A stretch of DNA of 55,323 nucleotides, from positions 1 through 55,323 of the forward strand of contig NZ_JANIDX010000009.1 of the NCBI RefSeq assembly GCF_026385485.1, given 5' to 3'. Shown one piece after another: positions 24,135-33,364 of this stretch. Made by a program: the position numbers and the translations under genes. This DNA is from Bombella pollinis. Lineage in GTDB: Bacteria > Pseudomonadota > Alphaproteobacteria > Acetobacterales > Acetobacteraceae. The notes below the pieces were generated by a model, which saw only the letters and a program-made list of their open reading frames with translations, did not search any database and was not told the origin of the DNA. Each line of letters opens with the position of its first letter. Position 1 is the first letter of the stretch.

Positions 24135-26390
24135 ATGATCGCATTATATCAGATAATTGTGGTTGATGATCTTTTTTCCCCCCGTCTTTCGCCCTCCGAG
24201 CCTGATTATCTCGTTGGGCTAAACGCAGAGCAACGCCTTGCTGTAGAGACAACAGAAGGCCCCTTGCTGATTCTCGCCGGTGCGGGAACGGGCAAAACCC
24301 GTGTGTTAACAACGCGCTTTGCTCATATTCTGCTCCAACAGCGCGCTTGGCCGGAACAGATTCTGGCCGTGACCTTTACCAATAAAGCCGCGAAAGAAAT
24401 GCGCGAGCGCATTAGCGTGATTTTGGATAAACCGGTCGAAGGGCTTTGGTTAGGGACGTTCCACTCCCTTTGTGCGCGTATGCTCCGCCAGCACGCCCCC
24501 CGCGTTGGGCTAGAGCGCAGCTTTACCATTCTTGATGCTGATGACCAACTACGCTTGCTCAAGCAAGTGATGGAACCTTGGAAGCTGGACCTCAAACGCT
24601 GGCCCCCTGCCCAGCTGATGCACCAAATCCAGTTATGGAAGGATAAAGCCCTCCTCCCGGAGGAGATTACCGCCGCACATGATACGGACCTCGCTAATGG
24701 GCAAGCGCGTGCGATTTATGCAGCGTATCAAGCCCGACTAAAAGAGCTTAATGCCTGCGATTTCGGCGATTTAATGCTCCATATGGTGACCATCTTCCGT
24801 CAGCATCCCGATGTTCTTGCTCAATATCACCATCGTTTCCGCTATATTTTGGTGGATGAGTATCAAGATACAAACGCCATCCAATATCTATGGCTACGTT
24901 TATTAGCCAAACATCCTGACGGCGATCCTGCAAACATCGCTTGCGTGGGGGATGATGACCAATCCATCTATTCTTGGCGCGGGGCAGAAATTGCTAATAT
25001 TCTGCGGTTTGAGAACGATTTTCCCGGTGCGCGTATCATTCGGCTAGAGCAAAATTACCGCTCTACACCGCGCATCCTTAGTGCTGCCTCTCATATCATT
25101 GCCCATAATGAGGACCGGTTGGGCAAAACCCTCCGCCCCGGTTTAGAGAGTGATGAGGGAGAGTTAGTAGACGTCATCAGTACGCCTGATTCCGATGATG
25201 AAGCCCGTATTGTGGGGATGCGTATTCAGACCCTCCATCAAGAGGGGCAGGCTTATGGAGATATGGCTATTTTGATGCGCGCTGGCTTCCAGACGCGTCC
25301 TTTTGAGGAAGCCCTCATGCGCATGGGGATTCCGTATCAAATCATCGGGGGCCTTCGCTTTTATGAGCGGGCTGAAATCCGCGATGCAATTGCCTATATG
25401 CGGGCCGTTCTTTACCCGTTAGACGACCTCGCTTTTGAGCGCATCGTTAATCTTCCCAAACGTGGCTTTGGTAATGTGGCACTCTCCCGCCTGCGCCTTA
25501 CTGCGCGCGAAGCGGGACGCTCTCTCCAACAGACCCTCCAACAACAAATTGAGCATAAGCTCATCAAAGGGAAATCTGCCGCTACATTAGCCGAGCTACT
25601 CGCGGCTTTGGAGAAAGCACGGAAGATTGTTGCCAAAGAGGGGCATGTAGTCGCAACCGAGACTATCTTAGAAGAGAGCGGCTACCTCACGATGTGGCGT
25701 GATGACCCCAAAACAGTAGAAGCCGCTGGACGCTTGGATAATATAGGTGAGCTTCTCCGCGCCATTGGGGAGTTCCCCACGATGGAGGCCTTCTTAGAGC
25801 ATATTGCTCTCGTTATGGAGAGCGATACCCTCCAAGAAGAACGCGACAAAGTAAGCCTTATGACACTCCATGCCGCTAAGGGATTGGAGTTTCCTACCGT
25901 GTTCCTTCCCGGTTGGGAGGAAGGGATTTTCCCCTCTCAACGCTCATTGGATGAAGGGGGCAATCGCGCTTTGGAGGAAGAACGCCGCCTTGCTTATGTT
26001 GGGCTTACCCGTGCGCGGGAGCGGGCAATTATCCTCCATGCTGCAAGCCGGCGTATTTATGCAAATTGGCAAGATTCCATCCCTAGCCGGTTTATTGAAG
26101 AACTACCCGATAAGCATATTAAACGGCATAGCCCTGCGCGCCATAATCCGCGTCCCGGTTCCTTTTTTGCACGCCAAGCTCAGGCCAACATGAGCAGGTC
26201 TCCCTCCTCTAGTCGTTATAGACCAGAGGCCCTCTCCAACCGTCCTACCATTCCCCTTGGGGCGACTGTGCAGCATAGCCGCTATGGTGAAGGCGTGGTC
26301 ATTGGTGTTGAAGGGGAGCGACTCTCCGTTAATTTTGAAGATGTCGGCCTAAAACGCATCATGGCCGGTTTTGTAAAGGTCGTATCATGA
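24135..26390 (+). CDS. uvrD: UvrD/PcrA-type DNA helicase
   Basis: A superfamily 1A helicase of 751 residues, acting in nucleotide excision and mismatch repair. Motifs in order: Q-motif LNAEQRLAV, Walker A GAGTGKTR, DEYQDTN (II), GDDDQSIYSWRGA (III), QNYRST (IV), MTLHAAKGLEF (V) and VGLTRARE (VI). The C-terminus ends with a Tudor/KOW-like module (HSRYGEGVVIGVEG). The ATG at 24135 directly abuts an AGAGG, leaving no proper spacing, and a GTG at codon 9 is an alternative. prmA overlaps its stop by 4 bases. Confidence 0.94.
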   Translation: MIALYQIIVVDDLFSPRLSPSEPDYLVGLNAEQRLAVETTEGPLLILAGAGTGKTRVLTTRFAHILLQQRAWPEQILAVTFTNKAAKEMRERISVILDKPVEGLWLGTFHSLCARMLRQHAPRVGLERSFTILDADDQLRLLKQVMEPWKLDLKRWPPAQLMHQIQLWKDKALLPEEITAAHDTDLANGQARAIYAAYQARLKELNACDFGDLMLHMVTIFRQHPDVLAQYHHRFRYILVDEYQDTNAIQYLWLRLLAKHPDGDPANIACVGDDDQSIYSWRGAEIANILRFENDFPGARIIRLEQNYRSTPRILSAASHIIAHNEDRLGKTLRPGLESDEGELVDVISTPDSDDEARIVGMRIQTLHQEGQAYGDMAILMRAGFQTRPFEEALMRMGIPYQIIGGLRFYERAEIRDAIAYMRAVLYPLDDLAFERIVNLPKRGFGNVALSRLRLTAREAGRSLQQTLQQQIEHKLIKGKSAATLAELLAALEKARKIVAKEGHVVATETILEESGYLTMWRDDPKTVEAAGRLDNIGELLRAIGEFPTMEAFLEHIALVMESDTLQEERDKVSLMTLHAAKGLEFPTVFLPGWEEGIFPSQRSLDEGGNRALEEERRLAYVGLTRARERAIILHAASRRIYANWQDSIPSRFIEELPDKHIKRHSPARHNPRPGSFFARQAQANMSRSPSSSRYRPEALSNRPTIPLGATVQHSRYGEGVVIGVEGERLSVNFEDVGLKRIMAGFVKVVS

Positions 26391-27313
26391 AGGCAAAACA
26401 AAGCCCCATCGCCCCATCCCATATTGGCACACGCCATGCGCGTATGTTGGAGACCCTCTCCATTGTGGTGGAGGAAGCACATGTTCCACTTTTTGAGCAA
26501 GTTCTCCTCGGGGTGTGCGATACAGTCGGGATGTTTGAGGAAGATGATGAGCAACGCTATTGGCGGTTAGAGGCCGTTAAAGAACGCGGCAAGAATGAAG
26601 ATGAATTAGAAAATGGCCTCGCCCTTGTCCGTGCTATGACAGGTGTTGAGGCCCCGCTCCTCCGGCGGGAAACGGAGGCAGAAGGATGGTTAGCCCGCAC
26701 ACAAGAGGCCTTTCCTCCTCAATATGTCGGGCGGCGTTTTTGTATTCGTGGAACACATTTAAAAGATAAGGCGGCACGCAACCGGCTGAATATCACCTTA
26801 GATGCCGGGATTGCTTTTGGCTCTGGCGAGCATGGCTCTACGCGTGGATGCCTGCGCGCTTTAGAACGCATTGCGTACCGCAAACCACAACATATTTTAG
26901 ATATGGGCTGCGGCTCTGGGATTCTTGCAATGGCTGCTGCGCGGCTGTTCCATCGTCCCGTTTTAGCGGTGGATATTGAGCCTTGGTCTGTCCGTGTGGC
27001 GGCCTCTAATGCACGGTTAAATAAATTGGGGCCGTTATTAGAGTGCCGCTTCGGCAATGGCTGGCTAACCGAGAGCGTGCGCAAAAAAGCCCCTTACGAC
27101 CTTGTTTTTGCCAATATCCTCGCCCGCCCACTATGCCGTATGGCCAAGGATTTAGCCTACCATTTACAAAAAGGGGGTACGGCCATCCTTGCTGGGCTGC
27201 TCACCACGCAAGCGCGCATGGTTCTTGTCGCTCATCAACGCCAAGGGCTGGTTTTAGAACATCATCTAAAAGAAGGTGCTTGGAGCACCCTCGTCCTCCG
27301 CAAACCTTTTTAA
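26387..27313 (+). CDS. prmA: Ribosomal protein L11 methyltransferase PrmA
   Basis: PrmA, 308 residues, trimethylates ribosomal protein L11 using S-adenosylmethionine. The SAM-binding loop is ILDMGCGSGILAMAA, preceded by the family motif AFGSGEHGSTRGCL and followed by NILARPLCR (NPPY-like position, here NILA as usual for PrmA). Its ATG overlaps the uvrD stop (ATGA). Confidence 0.93.
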   Translation: MKAKQSPIAPSHIGTRHARMLETLSIVVEEAHVPLFEQVLLGVCDTVGMFEEDDEQRYWRLEAVKERGKNEDELENGLALVRAMTGVEAPLLRRETEAEGWLARTQEAFPPQYVGRRFCIRGTHLKDKAARNRLNITLDAGIAFGSGEHGSTRGCLRALERIAYRKPQHILDMGCGSGILAMAAARLFHRPVLAVDIEPWSVRVAASNARLNKLGPLLECRFGNGWLTESVRKKAPYDLVFANILARPLCRMAKDLAYHLQKGGTAILAGLLTTQARMVLVAHQRQGLVLEHHLKEGAWSTLVLRKPF

Positions 27314-27346
27314 GCGAATCCTTTCTCCTATCTGCATGGTGCCCCT

Positions 27347-29116
27347 ATGTCTTTGTCGTCTCTTCCACTAAAAGACCGTCCCGCTCTCGTGCGCCAACAA
27401 TTCCCGCATTTTGATATTGCAGGGTTTATCATAACGCGCGGGGATGAATATTTGGGGGAATATGTTGCCCCCTATGCAGAGCGGCTCGCATGGTTGACGG
27501 GTTTTACCGGTAGCGCAGGGCTGGCCATCTTACTAAACGATAAAGGCTGTGTCTTTTCGGATGGACGCTATACCGTGCAGATGAAGGACCAAACCCTCCC
27601 CGAGCATTGGGAGACGCGCCATAGTGGCAAAACCCCGCCCCGGCAATGGTTAGAAGAACATGCCCAGGGCTTACGCATTGGTTATGATCCAACATTAGTC
27701 AGCCAGCGGGAGCTTGCAGCATGGTCCTCTCCCCATATTCAGCTCATCGCCCTAGAGGGCAATCCCATTGATGCCGCTTGGACTGACCAACCCGTCCCCC
27801 CAACAACCCCTATCATCCATCATCCATTAGAGTTTACCGGCAAAACAAGCCGCGAGAAACGAGCAGAGCTTGCCCAACAATTACGCAAGGCAGGCCAAGA
27901 GGCCATGATTATAGCCGATTGCCCGTCTCTCGCTTGGTTACTCAATATCCGGGGCCATGATATTGCCATGACCCCCATAGCCCATGCTTATGGTATCCTT
28001 TATGCGAGTGGGCAGGTTGAGATTTTTGCTGAACAAAGCCGCTTTCATGATGCTGTAGAAGATGACGGCATTTTACCAAAAGCCCCATCTTCTTTACCAA
28101 CGGCTTTACAACATCTTTCCGGCAAACTTGTCCGCCTAGACCCAGCAACAACCCCACTCTGGTTCCGTATGACGCTAGAGGCAGCAGGGGCTGAAATTGC
28201 TGATGGGCCAGACCTCTGCACATTGCCCAAAGCGATAAAAACCAAGACAGAGCAAGACGGTAATCGCCGGGCGCATCAGCTTGATAGTATTGCCCTTGCC
28301 CGTTTCCTCCATTGGGTAGAAAAACACGGTGTTGGCCAGCGTGAAACGGCACTTGCTGCGAAGTTAGAATCATTCCGGGCTTTATCACCTGATTATAAAG
28401 GCCCTAGTTTCGAGACAATCTCCGCAGCGGGGCCGAATGGGGCTTATCCCCATTACCGAGCGGAAGTAGGGCACGATAGTATCCTCACAGAGAATTGCGT
28501 CTATCTTGTCGATAGTGGGGCGCAATATCCCTTCGGCACCACCGACATCACCCGCACTCTATGGATTGGCCCTGATGAGCCACCAGCCGCCCTTAAAAAG
28601 GCCTTTACTGCTGTGTTGCGCGGGCATATCGCGCTAAGCCGCCAACGCTTCCCGCACGGCCTACCGGGGTATCGGCTCGATAGTGTAGCACGTTCTGCCT
28701 TATGGAATATGGGGCTGGATTTCGACCACGGTACAGGCCACGGCATTGGGAGTTATCTCTCCGTCCATGAAGGGCCGCAATCTATCTCCGTAGCACTAAG
28801 GCCAACCGGGTTAGTACCGGGCATGATTCTCTCTAACGAGCCCGGCTATTATGAGGTCGGTGCGTATGGGATTCGGATTGAGAATCTCCTTTTAGTGAAG
28901 GAAAGCACACTTAACGGCCCATCAGGCCCCTTCTTGGAGTTTGAAACCCTCACCCACACACCCATTGATAAACGTCTCATCGACACGGCGCATCTCACAC
29001 CAGATGAGCGGCAATGGTTGGACCGTTATCACGCCACAGTGCAGGAAAGATTATTGCCCCTCCTAGAGAGGGAGCTTCATGAGTGGGTGAAAGAAAGCTG
29101 CGCCCCACTCACCTAA
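27347..29116 (+). CDS. pepP: Xaa-Pro aminopeptidase (M24B)
   Basis: A 589-residue aminopeptidase P of the long form, which removes an N-terminal residue in front of proline. Two creatinase-like N-terminal domains precede the M24 pita-bread domain. Metal ligands are visible: the Asp pair in DSGAQYPFGTTDITRT, His in GTGHGIGSYLSVHEGP, and the Glu residues in LSNEPGYYE and GIRIEN. No signal peptide, so cytoplasmic. It follows prmA by 33 bases and has a weak ribosome-binding site. Confidence 0.93.
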   Translation: MSLSSLPLKDRPALVRQQFPHFDIAGFIITRGDEYLGEYVAPYAERLAWLTGFTGSAGLAILLNDKGCVFSDGRYTVQMKDQTLPEHWETRHSGKTPPRQWLEEHAQGLRIGYDPTLVSQRELAAWSSPHIQLIALEGNPIDAAWTDQPVPPTTPIIHHPLEFTGKTSREKRAELAQQLRKAGQEAMIIADCPSLAWLLNIRGHDIAMTPIAHAYGILYASGQVEIFAEQSRFHDAVEDDGILPKAPSSLPTALQHLSGKLVRLDPATTPLWFRMTLEAAGAEIADGPDLCTLPKAIKTKTEQDGNRRAHQLDSIALARFLHWVEKHGVGQRETALAAKLESFRALSPDYKGPSFETISAAGPNGAYPHYRAEVGHDSILTENCVYLVDSGAQYPFGTTDITRTLWIGPDEPPAALKKAFTAVLRGHIALSRQRFPHGLPGYRLDSVARSALWNMGLDFDHGTGHGIGSYLSVHEGPQSISVALRPTGLVPGMILSNEPGYYEVGAYGIRIENLLLVKESTLNGPSGPFLEFETLTHTPIDKRLIDTAHLTPDERQWLDRYHATVQERLLPLLERELHEWVKESCAPLT

Positions 29117-29149
29117 ACAAGCCCATAAAATAAGGACGGTGCCTCCCCC

Positions 29150-29374
29150 TTAGGCAGCGGGGAGGTCCTCCTCCAACACGGTGAGGTTGACGGCATAAGA
29201 GACTTCGCCCTCATCCTCATCACGATATACCGTCCCTACAACCTCGCCTGCCACAGCGATCTCCACACTCATACCCTTACGAGGGGGGACATTCACCGTC
29301 AGCTTGGGAGAGCCCAAGAGACGTTGTAACGCCGCCTGTAAGCGCAGGATTTCAGAGTGGGACATATCAGCCAT
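29150..29374 (-). CDS. DUF3126 family protein
   Basis: A 74-residue cytoplasmic protein of the alphaproteobacterial DUF3126 family. It begins MADMSHSEILRLQAALQRL, then LTVNVPPRKGMSVEI, and ends with an acidic DEDEGEVSYAVNLTVLEED segment. The ATG at 29374 has GGAG 9 bases before it; the frame is open upstream but that extension is not conserved in kind. Function unknown. Confidence 0.8.
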   Translation of the reverse strand: MADMSHSEILRLQAALQRLLGSPKLTVNVPPRKGMSVEIAVAGEVVGTVYRDEDEGEVSYAVNLTVLEEDLPAA

Positions 29375-29514
29375 AAAGTAAGCTCCAAATACGGAATGAA
29401 TCTTTCCCCTCTCTAGCCCATTGCTAAGAAGACGAAAACCCATCTTCCCGATGGAAAGGAAAACATGATAGAGCATCTCCCATATTTCGTAACTCTACAC
29501 ATATGGAAGAAACA

Positions 29515-30210
29515 ATGACCCTCCCAAAGGTTGTCCGTTGCCTTGCTTACTTTTTGCCCGTCACTCTCACAGCTTGTGGCTATTGGGATGCGCGGGAAGC
29601 TCATCGCGCTCAATATGAGATGATCGGCATGACGACCTATGACCTCCAAGCCTGTGCGGGCGGCCCTAATTCGACAAAGACATTAAACGACACAACAGCT
29701 GTGTGGGAATATGACATCAGCCGCTCCATTCCTTCACTTCCGGATTCTGGTTTGATTCCTGCCAGTGCGGCCATTAGTGCGTATCAATCTATTTTTGGTG
29801 GGGCTGGGGCTAGCTGCCGTATGCTCATCCGCATAGACCATGACCGCGTTTCAGAGGTCCATTATACGGGTGATGATGATGAATATATCGGCCAAGATGG
29901 TATTTGCTCCATGCTCACACGCGGTTGTGCGCGTCAGCCAGAAGGGACCATGCGGGATGCACCGGGCATCTGGCCTATGGGGCCAATCTCTGCGTTCCAT
30001 TCTACGCCAACGCCAGAGCAAAGCCCCAAGGCCACCTATTCAGACCAATCGGGTAAATATGTACCTTTCTATAAACATAAGCCCGGCACACCTCTCATCC
30101 AGCCTGCTCCTAAGGATGGAACAATACCGGATGTTCCCCGCAATCGTGGGCTCATTAACATCCAGCAGGGCGATAATGGCCTCCCCGTTATTAATGAGCC
30201 CGGCGACTAA
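29515..30210 (+). CDS. Putative lipoprotein of unknown function
   Basis: A 231-residue protein with signal sequence and lipobox LTAC (Cys about residue 21). The mature region has an early YDLQACAGGPNSTKT stretch, resembling the small outer-membrane-assembly-like lipoproteins that test residues after a GxT/Cys turn, then a Pro-rich tail with no known motif. Four further Cys are present. Start ATG 29515 is preceded by GGAAGA; a possible ATG 12 bases upstream lacks one. No function assigned. Confidence 0.7.
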   Translation: MTLPKVVRCLAYFLPVTLTACGYWDAREAHRAQYEMIGMTTYDLQACAGGPNSTKTLNDTTAVWEYDISRSIPSLPDSGLIPASAAISAYQSIFGGAGASCRMLIRIDHDRVSEVHYTGDDDEYIGQDGICSMLTRGCARQPEGTMRDAPGIWPMGPISAFHSTPTPEQSPKATYSDQSGKYVPFYKHKPGTPLIQPAPKDGTIPDVPRNRGLINIQQGDNGLPVINEPGD

Positions 30211-30212
30211 AC

Positions 30213-30235
30213 GGATTTATTACGACAATAAATCC
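30213..30235. repeat. 9-bp hairpin between the lipoprotein and pdxJ 3' ends
   Basis: GGATTTATT and AATAAATCC pair perfectly around a 5-base loop. The hairpin includes the pdxJ stop codon. There is no T tract on either side, so it may be an RNA 3'-end stabiliser rather than a terminator. Confidence 0.5.
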
Positions 30236-30915
30236 TTCATCCGCCTTACCGAAGGCCCTAACCCAACAAAAATGGCCTCGCCGATTAGAAAATGCCCAAT
30301 ATTTAACTCTTTAAGATGCGGCAATTTTGTAATCGGCGTAACATTTTCATAGGTCAGCCCATGCCCCGCATGGAGCTCCAACCCTACCTCCCCAGCAATG
30401 CGGGCAGCCTGATGCAATCGCTCCAGCTCTCCCGCTTTGCCTGCGGCATAGGCCCCCGTATGCAGCTCAATCACCGGGGCCCCCAAGGCCGCAGCAGTAC
30501 GGATAGCCTCTGGCTCTGGGTCGATGAATAAAGAAACACGAATACCTGCCTGAAGCAGGCGCGTGATATGCGGAGCAAGATGATCGCGCAGACCGATCAC
30601 ATCCAAGCCGCCTTCAGTTGTCAATTCCGCCCGTCTCTCAGGCACTAAGCAGCAGGCATGAGGCTTTAAGTCACATGCAATAGCGACCATCTCATCGGTA
30701 ACAGCCATCTCAAAATTAAGTGGAGCGGGCAAAGCACGCAGCTGTTTTACGTCTTCATCTCGGATATGACGGCGATCTTCCCTCAAATGCGCGGTAATCC
30801 CATCAGCACCATGCTGTAAAGCAAGCTCTGCTGCACGCACAGGGTCTGGATAAGCCTCACCACGCGCATTTCGTAATGTTGCAACATGATCCACATTAAT
30901 ACCAAGACGAATCAT
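30220..30915 (-). CDS. pdxJ: Pyridoxine 5'-phosphate synthase PdxJ
   Basis: PdxJ, 231 residues, a TIM-barrel enzyme that condenses 3-amino-2-oxopropyl phosphate with deoxyxylulose 5-phosphate to make pyridoxine 5'-phosphate. The diagnostic N-terminus LGINVDHVATLRNARG is followed by HLREDRRHI, and HAGHGLTYENV near the end. It follows pdxA by 18 bases. Confidence 0.96.
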   Translation of the reverse strand: MIRLGINVDHVATLRNARGEAYPDPVRAAELALQHGADGITAHLREDRRHIRDEDVKQLRALPAPLNFEMAVTDEMVAIACDLKPHACCLVPERRAELTTEGGLDVIGLRDHLAPHITRLLQAGIRVSLFIDPEPEAIRTAAALGAPVIELHTGAYAAGKAGELERLHQAARIAGEVGLELHAGHGLTYENVTPITKLPHLKELNIGHFLIGEAIFVGLGPSVRRMKDLLS

Positions 30916-30933
30916 CGGCTTATCCTTTCTTGC

Positions 30934-31941
30934 TCACTTGCAGTGAGACTCAGTCACTGCTCGTTGATGCGCCATATCATGGGCCATTCTCATCGCTGAT
31001 AAAAGACTAGAACAATCCGCACGGCTTTTCTCCCCACGCCCCACGGCAATATCAAAGGCTGTACCGTGGTCAGGTGAGGTCCGAATAATGGGAAGGCCCA
31101 GCGTGATATTCACCCCCCCTGCCATATCAAGAGTCTTTACAGGGATAAGCCCTTGGTCATGATATAAACAAATCGCCGCATCATAATGGCTACGCACAGC
31201 GGCACTAAACATCGTATCAGGGGGCATCGGGCCAATAACATTAATACCCTCTTTAGTAAGAGCCTCAATAGCAGGGCGGATAATCCGCACCTCCTCATCC
31301 CCCATCATGCCATGCTCCCCGGCATGAGGGTTAAGACCCGCAATAGCCAATCTAGGATTCGTAAACCCAAAATCACGCTTTAGAGCCTTGGCCGTGATTT
31401 TGCTGACCTCAACAATACGCTCCGCCGATAAACACTTAATGGCCTGCTGGAGAGAAACATGAATACTCGTCAAAGCGACCTTCAGCTCTGGGCAGGCGAG
31501 CATCATCACCTCTTGTCCTGAAGCCTTACATAAAGAGGCAAGAAACTCCGTATGTCCCGGATGAGGAAACCCCGCAGCCGCTAATATATGCTTAGCAATC
31601 GGGTTAGTCACCACAGCCCCAGCCTGACCCGCCAAGCTATAATGCACAGCCTGTTTTATACTCTCTATGACCGCAGGGGCATTTTGCGCGGAAGGCTTAC
31701 CCGGCTGCACAACCTCCGGGCACGATACCCGCTGAACGGGCAGGGCATGGGCAAAACAAGCTCTCGCCTCTGCTGGATGAGTGATCTCTTGCCATACAAT
31801 CGCCTCACCCAACAAAGTCGGATCACCAATCCAGAAAAAGACACATCCCGTATCCCGCAATGCTTGCCAAACACGGCCTGTTAATTCTGGCCCTATGCCA
31901 GCGGGATCACCCATTGTGAGTGCGAGTGGTGCCGCCTTCAT
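30934..31941 (-). CDS. pdxA: 4-hydroxythreonine-4-phosphate dehydrogenase PdxA
   Basis: PdxA, 335 residues, oxidises 4-phosphohydroxy-L-threonine for vitamin B6 synthesis. Motifs are TMGDPAGIGPE at the start, HPGHTEF with a metal-binding His, GLNPHAGEHGMMGDEE, and YHDQGLIPVKT. It feeds the substrate to PdxJ, the next gene. It begins 6 bases after the M20 dipeptidase stop. Confidence 0.96.
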   Translation of the reverse strand: MKAAPLALTMGDPAGIGPELTGRVWQALRDTGCVFFWIGDPTLLGEAIVWQEITHPAEARACFAHALPVQRVSCPEVVQPGKPSAQNAPAVIESIKQAVHYSLAGQAGAVVTNPIAKHILAAAGFPHPGHTEFLASLCKASGQEVMMLACPELKVALTSIHVSLQQAIKCLSAERIVEVSKITAKALKRDFGFTNPRLAIAGLNPHAGEHGMMGDEEVRIIRPAIEALTKEGINVIGPMPPDTMFSAAVRSHYDAAICLYHDQGLIPVKTLDMAGGVNITLGLPIIRTSPDHGTAFDIAVGRGEKSRADCSSLLSAMRMAHDMAHQRAVTESHCK

Positions 31942-31947
31942 ATCGTC

Positions 31948-33351
31948 TCACTCCGCTAAAGCTGCGAGAATGCGCACCCAAGAGCGGATCCCATGATGAA
32001 AAGACTCAAAACCATATTGCTCATTAGGGGAATGAATATGATCATCCGCTTGAGCAAACCCCACCATCAAGGCATCCATCCCCAAAGCATGCCGGACTTC
32101 CTCCGCAACGGGGATAGACCCACCACAACCCGTTGTAACGGCTGGCTCGCCCCATTCTTCGCTCAAGGCTTTGAGTGTTGCGGCAAGATATGGGCTTTCT
32201 TTTTCCACCGCAAAACCAGCAGAGGCCCCATGTGATGTAAAAGTGACAGTCACATCCTCTGGCAGGTTATCACGCACATAAGCCCGAAATGCCTCCCGAA
32301 TCTTCAACGGGTCCTGCCCCGGGACAAGGCGAAACGATAATTTTGCTGAGGCTTGAGCCGGGATAACGGTTTTAAACCCATCATCTTGGTACCCACCGCC
32401 AATGCCATTAACCTCAAAGCTAGGGCGACACCATGTTTGTTCTATTGCGCTAAAGCCTTGCTCCCCTGCCGCGTGAGACAAGCCAACCTCACCTAACAAA
32501 GCGGCATCATCAGGGTATAAATGCGCCCATTGTGCCCGCGTTTGCTCATCTGGCACGGCCACACCATCATAAAAACCGGGTAAGGTGATGCGGCCTGTTT
32601 CATCGCGCAAGCCACTAATAAGGCGACATAACAAATAAGCAGGATTAGCCGCCGCATTGCCATACATGCCAGAATGTAAATCTTGCTTAGCCGCTGTTAG
32701 ACAAATCTCCTCCGCCACCGTACCGCGTAAAGAGGTTGTAATGGCTGGGGTATGACGATTAGGCATCGCCGTATCGCAAATAAGGGCGATATCAGCGCGT
32801 AAATCAGCCTGATGCGCCTTGAGGAAAGGCAATAGATTCTCCCCGCCCGATTCTTCCTCCCCTTCCAAAAGGATACTCACCGCCACAGGCAAGCGGCCAT
32901 GCACCGCCTTCCACGCTCGACAGGCCTCGATAAAGGTCATCACCTGTCCTTTATCATCGCTTGCTCCGCGTGCCACGATAACCTTCCGCCCTGTTTCATC
33001 CTCCTTTATGCACGGCTCAAAAGGCTTGCTATGCCATAGATGATCCGGGTCCGTTGGCTGAACATCATAATGCCCATAGAAAAGAACATGCGTTTGCCCA
33101 GCCTTGGCATAAGCGTCATTCTCATCGGCATGACCAACAACCATCGGATGCCCCGGCTCAGCCCATTTGACATCGTGCGTCTCTGCTGCAAAGCCTATAG
33201 TGCGCAACTCCTCAACCAACCACTGTGCAGCGCGGCGACAATCCTCGCGATGCTCCTTTTGCGTAGAAATACTAGGGATGCGTAGCAAATCAAAAAGCCG
33301 CTCGCGGGCAGCATCTTGCTGCTCATCAACATAATGAAGAACATCAGACAT
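31948..33351 (-). CDS. M20-family dipeptidase/metallopeptidase
   Basis: An M20 peptidase of about 467 residues. Metal ligands can be seen: YGHYDVQPTD, ASDDKGQ and EGEEESG (acidic catalytic pair), with HSGMYGNA in the dimerisation or lid domain. It should hydrolyse dipeptides in the cytoplasm. The ATG at 33351 (MSDVLHYVDEQ) matches family starts and lies 13 bases after the glycosyltransferase stop. A longer start at 33396 overlapping that gene is possible. Same strand and close spacing put it in one run with pdxA and pdxJ. Confidence 0.88.
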   Translation of the reverse strand: MSDVLHYVDEQQDAARERLFDLLRIPSISTQKEHREDCRRAAQWLVEELRTIGFAAETHDVKWAEPGHPMVVGHADENDAYAKAGQTHVLFYGHYDVQPTDPDHLWHSKPFEPCIKEDETGRKVIVARGASDDKGQVMTFIEACRAWKAVHGRLPVAVSILLEGEEESGGENLLPFLKAHQADLRADIALICDTAMPNRHTPAITTSLRGTVAEEICLTAAKQDLHSGMYGNAAANPAYLLCRLISGLRDETGRITLPGFYDGVAVPDEQTRAQWAHLYPDDAALLGEVGLSHAAGEQGFSAIEQTWCRPSFEVNGIGGGYQDDGFKTVIPAQASAKLSFRLVPGQDPLKIREAFRAYVRDNLPEDVTVTFTSHGASAGFAVEKESPYLAATLKALSEEWGEPAVTTGCGGSIPVAEEVRHALGMDALMVGFAQADDHIHSPNEQYGFESFHHGIRSWVRILAALAE

Positions 33352-33364
33352 TATGCCATTCATC